Source: ZC4RG20 sp964553875
GTDB taxonomy: Bacteria > Pseudomonadota > Gammaproteobacteria > Steroidobacterales > Rariloculaceae
Length of the DNA: 24,799 nt
Assembly: GCA_964553875.1 (NCBI GenBank)
Contig: CAZKNH010000057.1
Span: 1-24,799 of the forward strand
Reading direction: 5' to 3'
This document shows positions 14,262-21,094 of the stretch, one piece after another (position 1 is the first letter of the stretch; each line of letters begins with the position of its first letter). The position numbers were made by a program, and so were the translations under genes. Under the pieces are notes generated by a model that worked only from the letters and a program-made list of their open reading frames with translations, had not been told where the DNA came from and ran no database searches.

Positions 14262-14618
14262 ATGAGACGAATGGCGTTGGCAGCGGTCGCCGTATCGATC
14301 TGCGGCAACGTTTTCGCGGCTCGCACGCTCGAGCCGATAGAAAGCGCCTACGAGCTGCGTCTGATCCACGTCGTTTGGCCGGCGAGCACGCTGGGCTCGC
14401 TCATCGTGAAGCCGTGCCCGGAGTGCGACGAGGTGACGCTCTTCGTCGACGGCGAGACGACTTACTCGGTGGTCGGTCAAGCGCCGATCACGCTGACCGA
14501 CTTTGCGGTCGTCGCCGGTCAGCTCCGCGCCTCGCAGGGCGAGGAAGCGAGCGTCGGCGTTTTCTATGAGCCGAAGTCGAAGCGGGTCACCCGCGTCGTG
14601 CTGTATCCGGCCGGTTAG
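14262..14618 (+). CDS. Small exported protein of unknown function in the pilus operon (CPEC motif)
   Basis: A 118-residue protein starts at an ATG 5 nt after a GGAGAGG ribosome site (14250-14256). Residues 1-20 form a Sec signal peptide (MRRMALAAVAVSIC, cleavage near FAA-R). The mature part, about 98 residues, appears mostly beta-stranded and contains a CPEC motif (C52, C55), which could form a disulphide or bind metal. It is not a pilin, as there is no class III leader. The position between pilX and pilY1 differs from pilY2 of Pseudomonas, which follows pilY1. An accessory or folding role in the pilus tip assembly is a guess from context. No family was recognised. Confidence 0.8.
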   Translation: MRRMALAAVAVSICGNVFAARTLEPIESAYELRLIHVVWPASTLGSLIVKPCPECDEVTLFVDGETTYSVVGQAPITLTDFAVVAGQLRASQGEEASVGVFYEPKSKRVTRVVLYPAG

Positions 14619-14669
14619 CCGCGGGCGCCGCCGGGAAAGCAACGGACTGCTATCGAGGGATTGGCAGAT

Positions 14670-17600
14670 ATGCAACGCATGACTGGCAAAGTGGCCTCAT
14701 TGGCCTTGGGCTGTCTGTGGACGACGACGGCGATGCTGCCCGCGGGAGCGGAAGACATCGAGCTGTTCATCAACACGTCGGACTTCTCGAGCTCGGCGCG
14801 ACCGAACGTCCTGCTGATCTTGGACGATTCGATCAGTATGGACGCGAAGCTGATCACGCAGAACAACTACGATCCGAACACGGTTTACAGCGGGCCCTGC
14901 AGCAGGGATTACGTCTATTTTGCTTCCGGCAGTGCCACGTCGCCGCCGCAGTGCAGGAACGATAACCGGTTCCGGCGCTCGGATCTGAAGTGCAAGAAGG
15001 CGCTCGAGGCGTTCGCAGCTCCGGGCGGCGGGCTTTATCGCGACAGGCTCGCGAGTTACGACAGCTCGCAAAGAAGGTGGGAAGAGCTGGCAGCCAACCG
15101 GATAGTCGAATGCGAGGCCGACTGGGGCATTCACGGCGGCACCGACGGGAGCAATGAGGTTTACCCGCGCAACAACGACAGCAACCGCCTGTGGACGTCC
15201 GGTACCAGTAATCGGGTGTCGTGGGGACAGAGTCCCACGAGGAACTACTACTGGATCTACGACGGCAACTGGCTGAACTGGTACTACAGTCCCGGCACGG
15301 TGTCGACACGGCTCCAGGTCGTCAAAGACGTCGCCAACAGCCTGGTGGCTTCGGTCGACGGCATCAACGTCGGCCTCATGCACTTCAGGCAGACGTCGGC
15401 GTCGGGGCCTCACGGCGGACGCGTCGCGTACGCGATGGAGGACGTCTCGACCGCACGGGCCGGCATCCAGGCGGCGATCAACGCTTTGACGCCGACCAAA
15501 TGGACGCCGTTGTCCGAAACGATGTACGAGGCGGCGCTCTACTATATGGGGAGATCCGCCGTCCACGGAGCGACCAACCCGAAGAGCGTCAGCACTGCGC
15601 TGCGGAGCCAGGATCCGCCGACGTACGACTCGCCGATCGACTACCCGTGCCAGAAGAACTACATCGTTCTGCTGACGGACGGCGCGCCGACCGGCGATGA
15701 CGATTCCGACGCCGCCATATTGAACCTGCAGGACGCGGAAGGCACGAGCTTTCGTACGCTCGCCGGTATTCCGGCCGGCGGGGTCTGCGACGTCGAGAGC
15801 TACGCCGGCCTCGACTTGAGCCCGACGCCCGAGGGCGGCGACTGCCTCGATGATCTCGCCGAGTTCATGTTCAAGGGCGACATGTCGCCGTTGCCGGGCA
15901 AGCAGAACGTCATCACGCACGTCGTCGGATTCGCGCTGGAAGACCGTAACGGCCAGATTGTCAGGCTCCCGGTGCTGCTCGACACGGCCGCTCGCGGCGG
16001 CGGGCGGTACTACGAGGCCGTCGACAGCGCATCTCTGTTCACGACGCTGACCGGCATCGTCACGGAGATCCTGCAGACGCAGTCGACGTTCACGTCTCCG
16101 GCCGTGTCGGTGAACAGCTTCAACCGCGCGCAGAACCTGAACGATCTCTACATCACGCTGTTCGAGCCGTCGAGCACCGAGCACTGGCCCGGCAACCTCA
16201 AGAAATTCCGCCTTCGTCCGTCGGATGCCAAGATCGTCGACGCGCTGGGGCGGCCGGCGGTCGATGAGCAGACCGGCTTCTTCGTGGCCAACTCCCAGAG
16301 CCTGTGGGCGGACGGTCCCGACGGGCACGACATCAAGGTGGGCGGTGCGGCGCACCGGATCCCGGAGGAGCGCAAGGTCTATACGTCTATCGCGGGTAAC
16401 AACCTCACGGCCCCCGGAAATCGAGTCGCCCTCAACAATCCGGCCATCGACGACGCTCTGCTGAACACGGGCGGGCCGGATGCGCCGACGCGAGAGCAGG
16501 TGATCAGCTTCATCAACGGCCTGGACGCGTCGGACGTCGACAACGACGGCGACACGACGGAGCCGCGCCGCCAGATGGGCGATCCGCTCCACTCGAAACC
16601 TGCGTCGGTCGTCTACGGCCCGAGCATCGACGATGCGATCATCTTCTTCGCGACCAACGATGGCTTCTTGCACGCGATCGATGCCGATGACGGCACGGAG
16701 CTCTGGGCGTTCTTGCCGCCCGAGTTCCTCGGGCAGCAGGTGAACCTGTTCCTCGACGGTTCGACTCCCGTCAAGTCGTATGGAATCGACGGCAACGTCA
16801 GCGTGCAGGTGCTCGGCAACAACGACGGCGTCATAGACCCCTCCGCCGGCGAGCGCGTTCTGTTGTTCTTCGGCATGCGGCGCGGCGGGTACGCGTACTA
16901 CGCGCTCGACGTCACGCAACCCACTGCGCCGAAGGTGCTGTGGCGACACGACAATTCGACGCTGCCGGGCCTCGGGCAGACCTGGTCCACGCCGGTTCCC
17001 ACTCGAATCAAGGTGAACCAGACCGGTCAAAGCGAGCATCATCTCGTCGTCGTGGTCGGCGGCGGCTACGAGCCGGACCAGGACAACTCCGAGTCGACGA
17101 CGGACACGATCGGAAACTCGATCTACATCATCGACTCCGAGAACGGAATGCTGTTGTGGCACGGCAGCAAGGACGGACGCGACGCCGACTTCGCCGTGGC
17201 CGGCAAGAGCATGGACTACTCGATTCCGGCGGACGTCAAGGTCATCGACTTCGACGGCGACGGCTACGCGGACCGGATGTATGCCGCGGACATGGGCGGC
17301 CAGATCTGGCGCTTCGACGTCTACAATGGCGAACAGCCGTCGAATCTGATCACCGGAGGAGTGATCGCACAGCTCGGCGCCGCGCCGTCGGACTCGCCGG
17401 CGCTCGCGGACGTGCGGCGCTTCTACTATTCGCCGGACGTCGCGCTCGTGAGCCACGCAGACACCCGCTTCATTCATATCGGCATCGGCTCCGGACATAG
17501 GGCGCATCCGCTCAGCAAGGAGAACGCGGATCGGTTCTATGCGCTTCGCGATTTCAACGCCCTGCGCAAGCTCACGCAGACGCAGTACAACGCGATCACG

Positions 17601-18098
17601 CCGATCACCGAAGGGGACTTGACAGTCATCGACGAAGTCGACACGGACGTGCCGAATACGTCCCCAGGATGGATGTTCGAGCTCGATGCCGCGGCCGGCG
17701 AGAAGGTGCTTGCCGAGGCCAGGACGTTCAACAATCAGGTGTTCTTCACGACCTTCACGCCGAGCGCCGGCGCGGGGGCGGATCCGTGTGCGCCTGCGCT
17801 CGGAACGAACCGCCTGTACATCGTGAGCCTGTTCAATGCGGCGCCGGTCACGAACCTCGATGGCTCGCTCGACGAGACCAATCTGACGGCGACCGACCGC
17901 TACATCGAGTTCGGCGGTTCGATTGCAGCCGAAGTCGTGTTTCTGTTCCCGTCGCCGGAGGATCCCGAGAACTGCGTCGGTGAGGAATGCACGCCGCCGC
18001 CCGTGGCCTGCGTGGATCTCTTCTGCCTCCCGACCGGCTTCGGGAACAACCCGGTGCGCACGTTCTGGCGGCAAGAAAGTGTCGACAGTGTCGATTGA
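14670..18098 (+). CDS. pilY1: Type IV pilus tip-associated adhesin PilY1
   Basis: The 1142-residue product has a signal peptide (about 1-29, ending PAGA). A von Willebrand A-like N-terminal domain follows, with the metal site DDSIS (52-56) inside NVLLILDDSISMD, extending to about residue 460. The C-terminal PilY1/PilC beta-propeller starts near 637 with GDPLHSKPASVVYG, then FFATNDGFLHAIDADDGTEL. Two calcium-loop-like segments are visible: DVDNDGD (622-628) and DFDGDGYAD (860-868). The second matches the site known in Pseudomonas PilY1 to bind calcium and control pilus retraction. The extreme C-terminus is Cys- and Pro-rich. PilY1 sits at the pilus tip and supports assembly, adhesion and surface sensing. 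The ATG at 14670 has GAGGGA 9 nt upstream; a TTG at 14661 is less likely. Confidence 0.92.
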   Translation: MQRMTGKVASLALGCLWTTTAMLPAGAEDIELFINTSDFSSSARPNVLLILDDSISMDAKLITQNNYDPNTVYSGPCSRDYVYFASGSATSPPQCRNDNRFRRSDLKCKKALEAFAAPGGGLYRDRLASYDSSQRRWEELAANRIVECEADWGIHGGTDGSNEVYPRNNDSNRLWTSGTSNRVSWGQSPTRNYYWIYDGNWLNWYYSPGTVSTRLQVVKDVANSLVASVDGINVGLMHFRQTSASGPHGGRVAYAMEDVSTARAGIQAAINALTPTKWTPLSETMYEAALYYMGRSAVHGATNPKSVSTALRSQDPPTYDSPIDYPCQKNYIVLLTDGAPTGDDDSDAAILNLQDAEGTSFRTLAGIPAGGVCDVESYAGLDLSPTPEGGDCLDDLAEFMFKGDMSPLPGKQNVITHVVGFALEDRNGQIVRLPVLLDTAARGGGRYYEAVDSASLFTTLTGIVTEILQTQSTFTSPAVSVNSFNRAQNLNDLYITLFEPSSTEHWPGNLKKFRLRPSDAKIVDALGRPAVDEQTGFFVANSQSLWADGPDGHDIKVGGAAHRIPEERKVYTSIAGNNLTAPGNRVALNNPAIDDALLNTGGPDAPTREQVISFINGLDASDVDNDGDTTEPRRQMGDPLHSKPASVVYGPSIDDAIIFFATNDGFLHAIDADDGTELWAFLPPEFLGQQVNLFLDGSTPVKSYGIDGNVSVQVLGNNDGVIDPSAGERVLLFFGMRRGGYAYYALDVTQPTAPKVLWRHDNSTLPGLGQTWSTPVPTRIKVNQTGQSEHHLVVVVGGGYEPDQDNSESTTDTIGNSIYIIDSENGMLLWHGSKDGRDADFAVAGKSMDYSIPADVKVIDFDGDGYADRMYAADMGGQIWRFDVYNGEQPSNLITGGVIAQLGAAPSDSPALADVRRFYYSPDVALVSHADTRFIHIGIGSGHRAHPLSKENADRFYALRDFNALRKLTQTQYNAITPITEGDLTVIDEVDTDVPNTSPGWMFELDAAAGEKVLAEARTFNNQVFFTTFTPSAGAGADPCAPALGTNRLYIVSLFNAAPVTNLDGSLDETNLTATDRYIEFGGSIAAEVVFLFPSPEDPENCVGEECTPPPVACVDLFCLPTGFGNNPVRTFWRQESVDSVD

Positions 18099-18112
18099 GG
18101 ACGAGCGGCTAG

Positions 18113-18169
18113 TAGGGAACGCCTGCGATGGAATCGAGCAAGGACACTGCCTACGGAACTCCTGCGATG
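18113..18169 (+). repeat. Duplicated translation-start region of pilE
   Basis: Bases 18113-18130 and 18152-18169 match at 16 of 18 positions, each ending in CCTGCGATG with a GGAA motif before it. The 39-bp offset keeps both ATGs in the same frame. This looks like a local tandem duplication of the start site. Confidence 0.7.
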
Positions 18170-18568
18170 CGTAACCGCATCGCAGGGTTCACGTTGATCG
18201 AGCTGATGATCGTGGTCGTCGTGATCGGCGTGCTGGCCACGATCGCCGTGCCGAGCTACCGGCAATACTCCATTCGCGCACAGCGGACGGAAGCGAAATC
18301 CGCGCTGCTTCAGCTCGCCGCCAATCAGGAACGCTTCTATACGAGGAACGGCAACACGTACGTAACGGACCTCGCGAGCATCAATATGTCCGCGACGACC
18401 GAAGGCAACCGCTACGTGCTTCGCGTCACCTCGGCCGACGCGTCCGCGTTCACGGCTACGGCTACCGCTACCGCCAGAATGGCCGACGACGCCGATTGTC
18501 AGGTCTTCACGATCAATTCCGAAGGGCAGCGTACCGCGTCACCGGACCCGCGCGGCGACTGCTGGTAG
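18128..18568 (+). CDS. pilE: Type IV pilin-like minor pilin PilE
   Basis: The product has a classic class III signal: IAG then FTLIELMIVVVVIGVLATIAVPSY, with glutamate at mature position 5. The C-terminus has a pilin-type Cys pair in DADCQVFTINSEGQ and RGDCW. The frame has two candidate starts 39 bp apart. The outer one (18128) has GGGA 9 nt before it and gives a 20-residue leader. The inner one (18167) gives the more typical basic 7-residue leader, but its ATG lies within an 11-bp hairpin. The outer start is listed; mature proteins would be identical. PilE in this cluster is a minor pilin joining PilV, PilW, PilX and FimU, though it could act as a pilin proper. An Ala-Thr run near residues 109-116 is encoded by short tandem repeats. 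Confidence 0.88.
   Translation: MESSKDTAYGTPAMRNRIAGFTLIELMIVVVVIGVLATIAVPSYRQYSIRAQRTEAKSALLQLAANQERFYTRNGNTYVTDLASINMSATTEGNRYVLRVTSADASAFTATATATARMADDADCQVFTINSEGQRTASPDPRGDCW
18161..18186 (+). promoter_or_regulatory. 11-bp hairpin over the inner pilE start codon
   Basis: CCTGCGATGCG (18161-18171) pairs perfectly with CGCATCGCAGG (18176-18186) around a TAAC loop. The inner ATG (18167-18169) is inside the stem, so a folded message would block initiation there. Confidence 0.6.
18452..18475 (+). repeat. Four imperfect 6-bp tandem repeats in pilE
   Basis: ACGGCT, ACGGCT, ACCGCT and ACCGCC run consecutively and encode alternating Thr-Ala. The unit is a multiple of three, so copy-number change would lengthen or shorten the loop without a frameshift. 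Confidence 0.5.
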
Positions 18569-18576
18569 CTTGTGCC

Positions 18577-18614
18577 GACGGCCGCCGAGCGCGGAGGAGC
18601 CTCGGTGCGCCGTC
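18577..18614 (+). terminator. Hairpin after pilE, possible terminator
   Basis: GACGGC (18577-18582) pairs with GCCGTC (18609-18614), and CCGA (18585-18588) with TCGG (18602-18605), starting 8 bp after the pilE stop. Only TT follows, so it is a weak intrinsic terminator at best. Confidence 0.3.
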
Positions 18615-18705
18615 TTGGCGCATCGCCGCCGGCATTCGTATCGCGATTTCGCGGGCTCATGGCATCGGCCTCGGCCGCGCGAAGTCCTTCGATCTGCTTG
18701 CTGGC

Positions 18706-18750
18706 TATAACTTCCGGGATTCAGTACCATTCAGCGACTTTCCAGTCGCT
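18706..18750 (+). promoter_or_regulatory. Possible promoter and leader hairpin before the phosphoesterase gene
   Basis: The 233-bp gap after pilE holds TATAAC (18706-18711), a good -10-like hexamer with no strong -35. It also holds a perfect hairpin, AGCGACT (18733-18739) with AGTCGCT (18744-18750) and a TTCC loop. If the promoter is real, the hairpin is in the leader of the four-gene module. Nothing else was recognised in the gap. Confidence 0.3.
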
Positions 18751-18801
18751 CTCCTGATGAATGGACGGTAACTCTCGGCTGGCTCGGGCTCGTGGGACCC
18801 C

Positions 18802-20298
18802 GTGCGCCGAATCCGTGACGGCGCGGGCGTTCGGCTGATGTCGATCGCGCTTCATCCGCGTGCCGCGCCGGCGGACACGGTTCGGGTGTGGGTCGGCGTA
18901 GACGGGCAGGTCGAAGCGCCCGAGCTCACGTGGCGGCTCGACGGCGCCGAAGCGAAACCGCGGGCGCTTCGCCCGCTCCAGAGCGCTCGCGGCCCGGCGC
19001 TGCTCCGAGGCTCGCCGCCGCGCGTCTTCGCCGGCGTATACGAGTTCCGTAACGTGACGCCCGGAACGCACGAGATCGTCGTCACCGCGGCGGGACGAGA
19101 GCGCCGCCTCACGGTCCGCACGTTGCCGCGCGAGCTGCCGGAGTCCGTCGACGGCTGGTTCAACATCCTGCTCGTTTCGTGCTATCACGAGGCCGAGGCC
19201 GAGCGCGGCGTGCTCGACGCAGCGCTCTACGAGATCACGCGCGAGCATCCGCTTCACCTGTCGATATTGCTCGGTGACCAGGTCTATCTCGACCTGCCGA
19301 CGCTCGAGGATTTTCCGAACGACAAGGTCTGGCTCGCCGAACGATTCGAAAGGAGCTACCGCCGCAATTGGTTCGGCGACGACGACTATGCGGCGGTGCT
19401 CTCCGCGGCGCCGAGCGTCGCGACGCCCGACGATCACGAGTACTGGAACAACTTTCCGCACGCGAGCCCGATCATCGGTAACACGTATACGCCGAAGGGA
19501 CGCGCCGCGTGGACGGAAGCCGCGGCGGCGCTGTATCGGGCCTTTCAAATGCCGGTGACGGGAGAAGACGGCGAAGAGTTCGGTGATCCGTTCGTCATCG
19601 ATGTGCCGCCGATGTCTCTTTTCGTCGCCGACAGCCGTTCGCTGCGACGCCCCGATCGTTCGCGCTCGTTCGGGCCGAGGACGCTCGAGCGCCTCGAAGA
19701 ATGGGTCCGGACGCTCCGAGCGAGAGGCTGGCTCGGCGTTTTCGCGACCGGCCAGTCGCTGTTCGATCCGGCCGCGTCGGCACTGTCTGGCGCCGTAGGA
19801 GACCGGGTGCTCGCGAACTACGGCGATTACTCGAAGCTCGTAGAGATCCTGTCCGAGGCGCCGCAGGCAATCGCGATCACGGGAGACGTGCATTTCGGAC
19901 GCGTCGTCAGCGTGCTCGATGTCGACCGGGAGCTCCTGCCGACAATCCACGAGGTGATCACGTCCCCGTCTTCTCTCGTCACATCGGTCGGCATCGACGG
20001 TTACAAGAAGGCCGTCAACTGGCTGGACCGTCTGCGCGGCGGAGGAGACGACTGGCCGAGGCACTCCGAAGCCGAGCCGGCGCCCGCTTATTTCGCCGAG
20101 GACGTGCTCCGCCGTCGCCGGTTCTCGACGCGGACGCTGCATCGGCAAAAGGGCGACCAGCTCGCCGTGCTTTCGCTGAAACGCCACGGGACCGGCATTC
20201 TCGGCCGCGTGACGTATTACCCGCTTCATTCCTCGCACGCCGTTCGCGCCCGGCACAAAGCCAGCGTGGAACTCGCGATTCCATCACATGAGCGCTGA
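18802..20298 (+). CDS. PhoD-like metallophosphoesterase
   Basis: The 498-residue protein carries the metal-binding motifs of PhoD/alkaline-phosphatase-D type calcineurin-like phosphoesterases. These are LGDQVYLD (157-164), PDDHEYWNN (209-217), the VADSRS strand (275-280) and ITGDVHFGR (359-367). A beta-sandwich-like N-terminal region (about 24-106) precedes the catalytic domain, as in PhoD. Enzymes of this fold cleave phosphomonoesters or phosphodiesters with Fe/Ca or two divalent metals. No Sec or Tat signal is visible, unlike classic secreted PhoD, which suggests a cytoplasmic role. The GTG at 18802 is used because GGGA lies 4 nt before it; an ATG at 18838 is an alternative. It leads a tight set with the three genes downstream, the next starting 9 bp after it, so the substrate may be an organic or lipid phosphoester. 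Confidence 0.85.
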   Translation: MRRIRDGAGVRLMSIALHPRAAPADTVRVWVGVDGQVEAPELTWRLDGAEAKPRALRPLQSARGPALLRGSPPRVFAGVYEFRNVTPGTHEIVVTAAGRERRLTVRTLPRELPESVDGWFNILLVSCYHEAEAERGVLDAALYEITREHPLHLSILLGDQVYLDLPTLEDFPNDKVWLAERFERSYRRNWFGDDDYAAVLSAAPSVATPDDHEYWNNFPHASPIIGNTYTPKGRAAWTEAAAALYRAFQMPVTGEDGEEFGDPFVIDVPPMSLFVADSRSLRRPDRSRSFGPRTLERLEEWVRTLRARGWLGVFATGQSLFDPAASALSGAVGDRVLANYGDYSKLVEILSEAPQAIAITGDVHFGRVVSVLDVDRELLPTIHEVITSPSSLVTSVGIDGYKKAVNWLDRLRGGGDDWPRHSEAEPAPAYFAEDVLRRRRFSTRTLHRQKGDQLAVLSLKRHGTGILGRVTYYPLHSSHAVRARHKASVELAIPSHER

Positions 20299-20307
20299 GA
20301 CCCGACG

Positions 20308-21069
20308 ATGCTGAACATCAGGACATCGAAAACCGATACTCCGAGCCCGACGTTCGTCGAAGCCGAGCGCAAGCGTGGCGACAATCTCGCGTGGATCGAA
20401 CCGCATCTGCGCGGCGACGACGTCACGCATCTGCTGCTGCTCGGCGGAGTCGGTCCGGTCGACTTCAGGCTCCGAGTCGCGCAATCGCATGCGCGTGCCG
20501 ACCTCACGCCGAGCCATTGGTCACACGTCGCGCTGCTCGGCGCCCGCAGCGAGCAGCTCGGCAACACGCCGATCTTCGAGATCTCGCTGACGCCGGAGAA
20601 CGGATTCGGCTATCCGCCGCCGACGAACGCCGTGCAGCAGTCCACGCTCAAGCGCTACAGGAACGTTCGACGCTACCCGAACATCGCGATCATCCGTGTC
20701 CCCGTGCCGCTTGCGGAGGTGCAGGGGCACCTGAAGCGCTTCGTCGGGCAGCGAGCCGTGCTCGATGCCCTCGAGCTCTTGATGCTGTGGCTCTCGTTCG
20801 TCTGGGGTGTCAACCGTGCCGGCAACCCGCTCCTCGAAGGGCACGGCATTCCGTCGGCCACGATGATCGAGTACGTCGTGGCCGCCGCAGGCTTCGATCT
20901 CACGCCCGGGCTGGCGAGCCGCTCGAGCTGCCCCGAGGCGCTCTGGCAGTCGGCGCGCTGGTGGCACGAGTTCTACGGCGGAGACAGCCAGGGCAAGACG
21001 CTCGAGGGTGCGTGGTGCCTCACGCATTTCTTGAGCGCGGAATACGACCAGCAACCGCTGTCGCTCTGA
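20308..21069 (+). CDS. Permuted papain-like (YiiX/NlpC-P60-type) protein with Ser at the expected Cys position
   Basis: This 253-residue protein has no signal peptide. The first half resembles the circularly permuted NlpC/P60 (YiiX/YaeF-like) fold: a conserved His in PSHWSHVALLG (68-78, H73), a strand with IFEISLTPENGFG (89-101), then a YPNIAIIRVPVP strand (123-134). The later segment GIPSATMIEYVVAAAGFDL (180-198) aligns by position with the Cys-Ser-x-Leu-Val helix that carries the nucleophile in this family, but reads Pro-Ser-Ala, so the Cys is replaced by Ser183. A Cys occurs further on (C208). The protein could be a pseudoenzyme, use Ser, or use another Cys. Such proteins act as amidases, acyltransferases or lipases. 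It lies between the phosphoesterase and the GMC oxidoreductase. The fold assignment is by motif only. Confidence 0.7.
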   Translation: MLNIRTSKTDTPSPTFVEAERKRGDNLAWIEPHLRGDDVTHLLLLGGVGPVDFRLRVAQSHARADLTPSHWSHVALLGARSEQLGNTPIFEISLTPENGFGYPPPTNAVQQSTLKRYRNVRRYPNIAIIRVPVPLAEVQGHLKRFVGQRAVLDALELLMLWLSFVWGVNRAGNPLLEGHGIPSATMIEYVVAAAGFDLTPGLASRSSCPEALWQSARWWHEFYGGDSQGKTLEGAWCLTHFLSAEYDQQPLSL

Positions 21070-21094
21070 CGCCGTACGCGCGAACGGAGGATTC

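Noticed and set aside
14697..18074. Open frame of 1125 codons on the minus strand opposite pilY1
   Set aside because: It is an exact shadow of the pilY1 codon pattern in GC-rich DNA, is rich in Arg/Asp/Val without domain motifs, and pilY1 itself is unmistakable.
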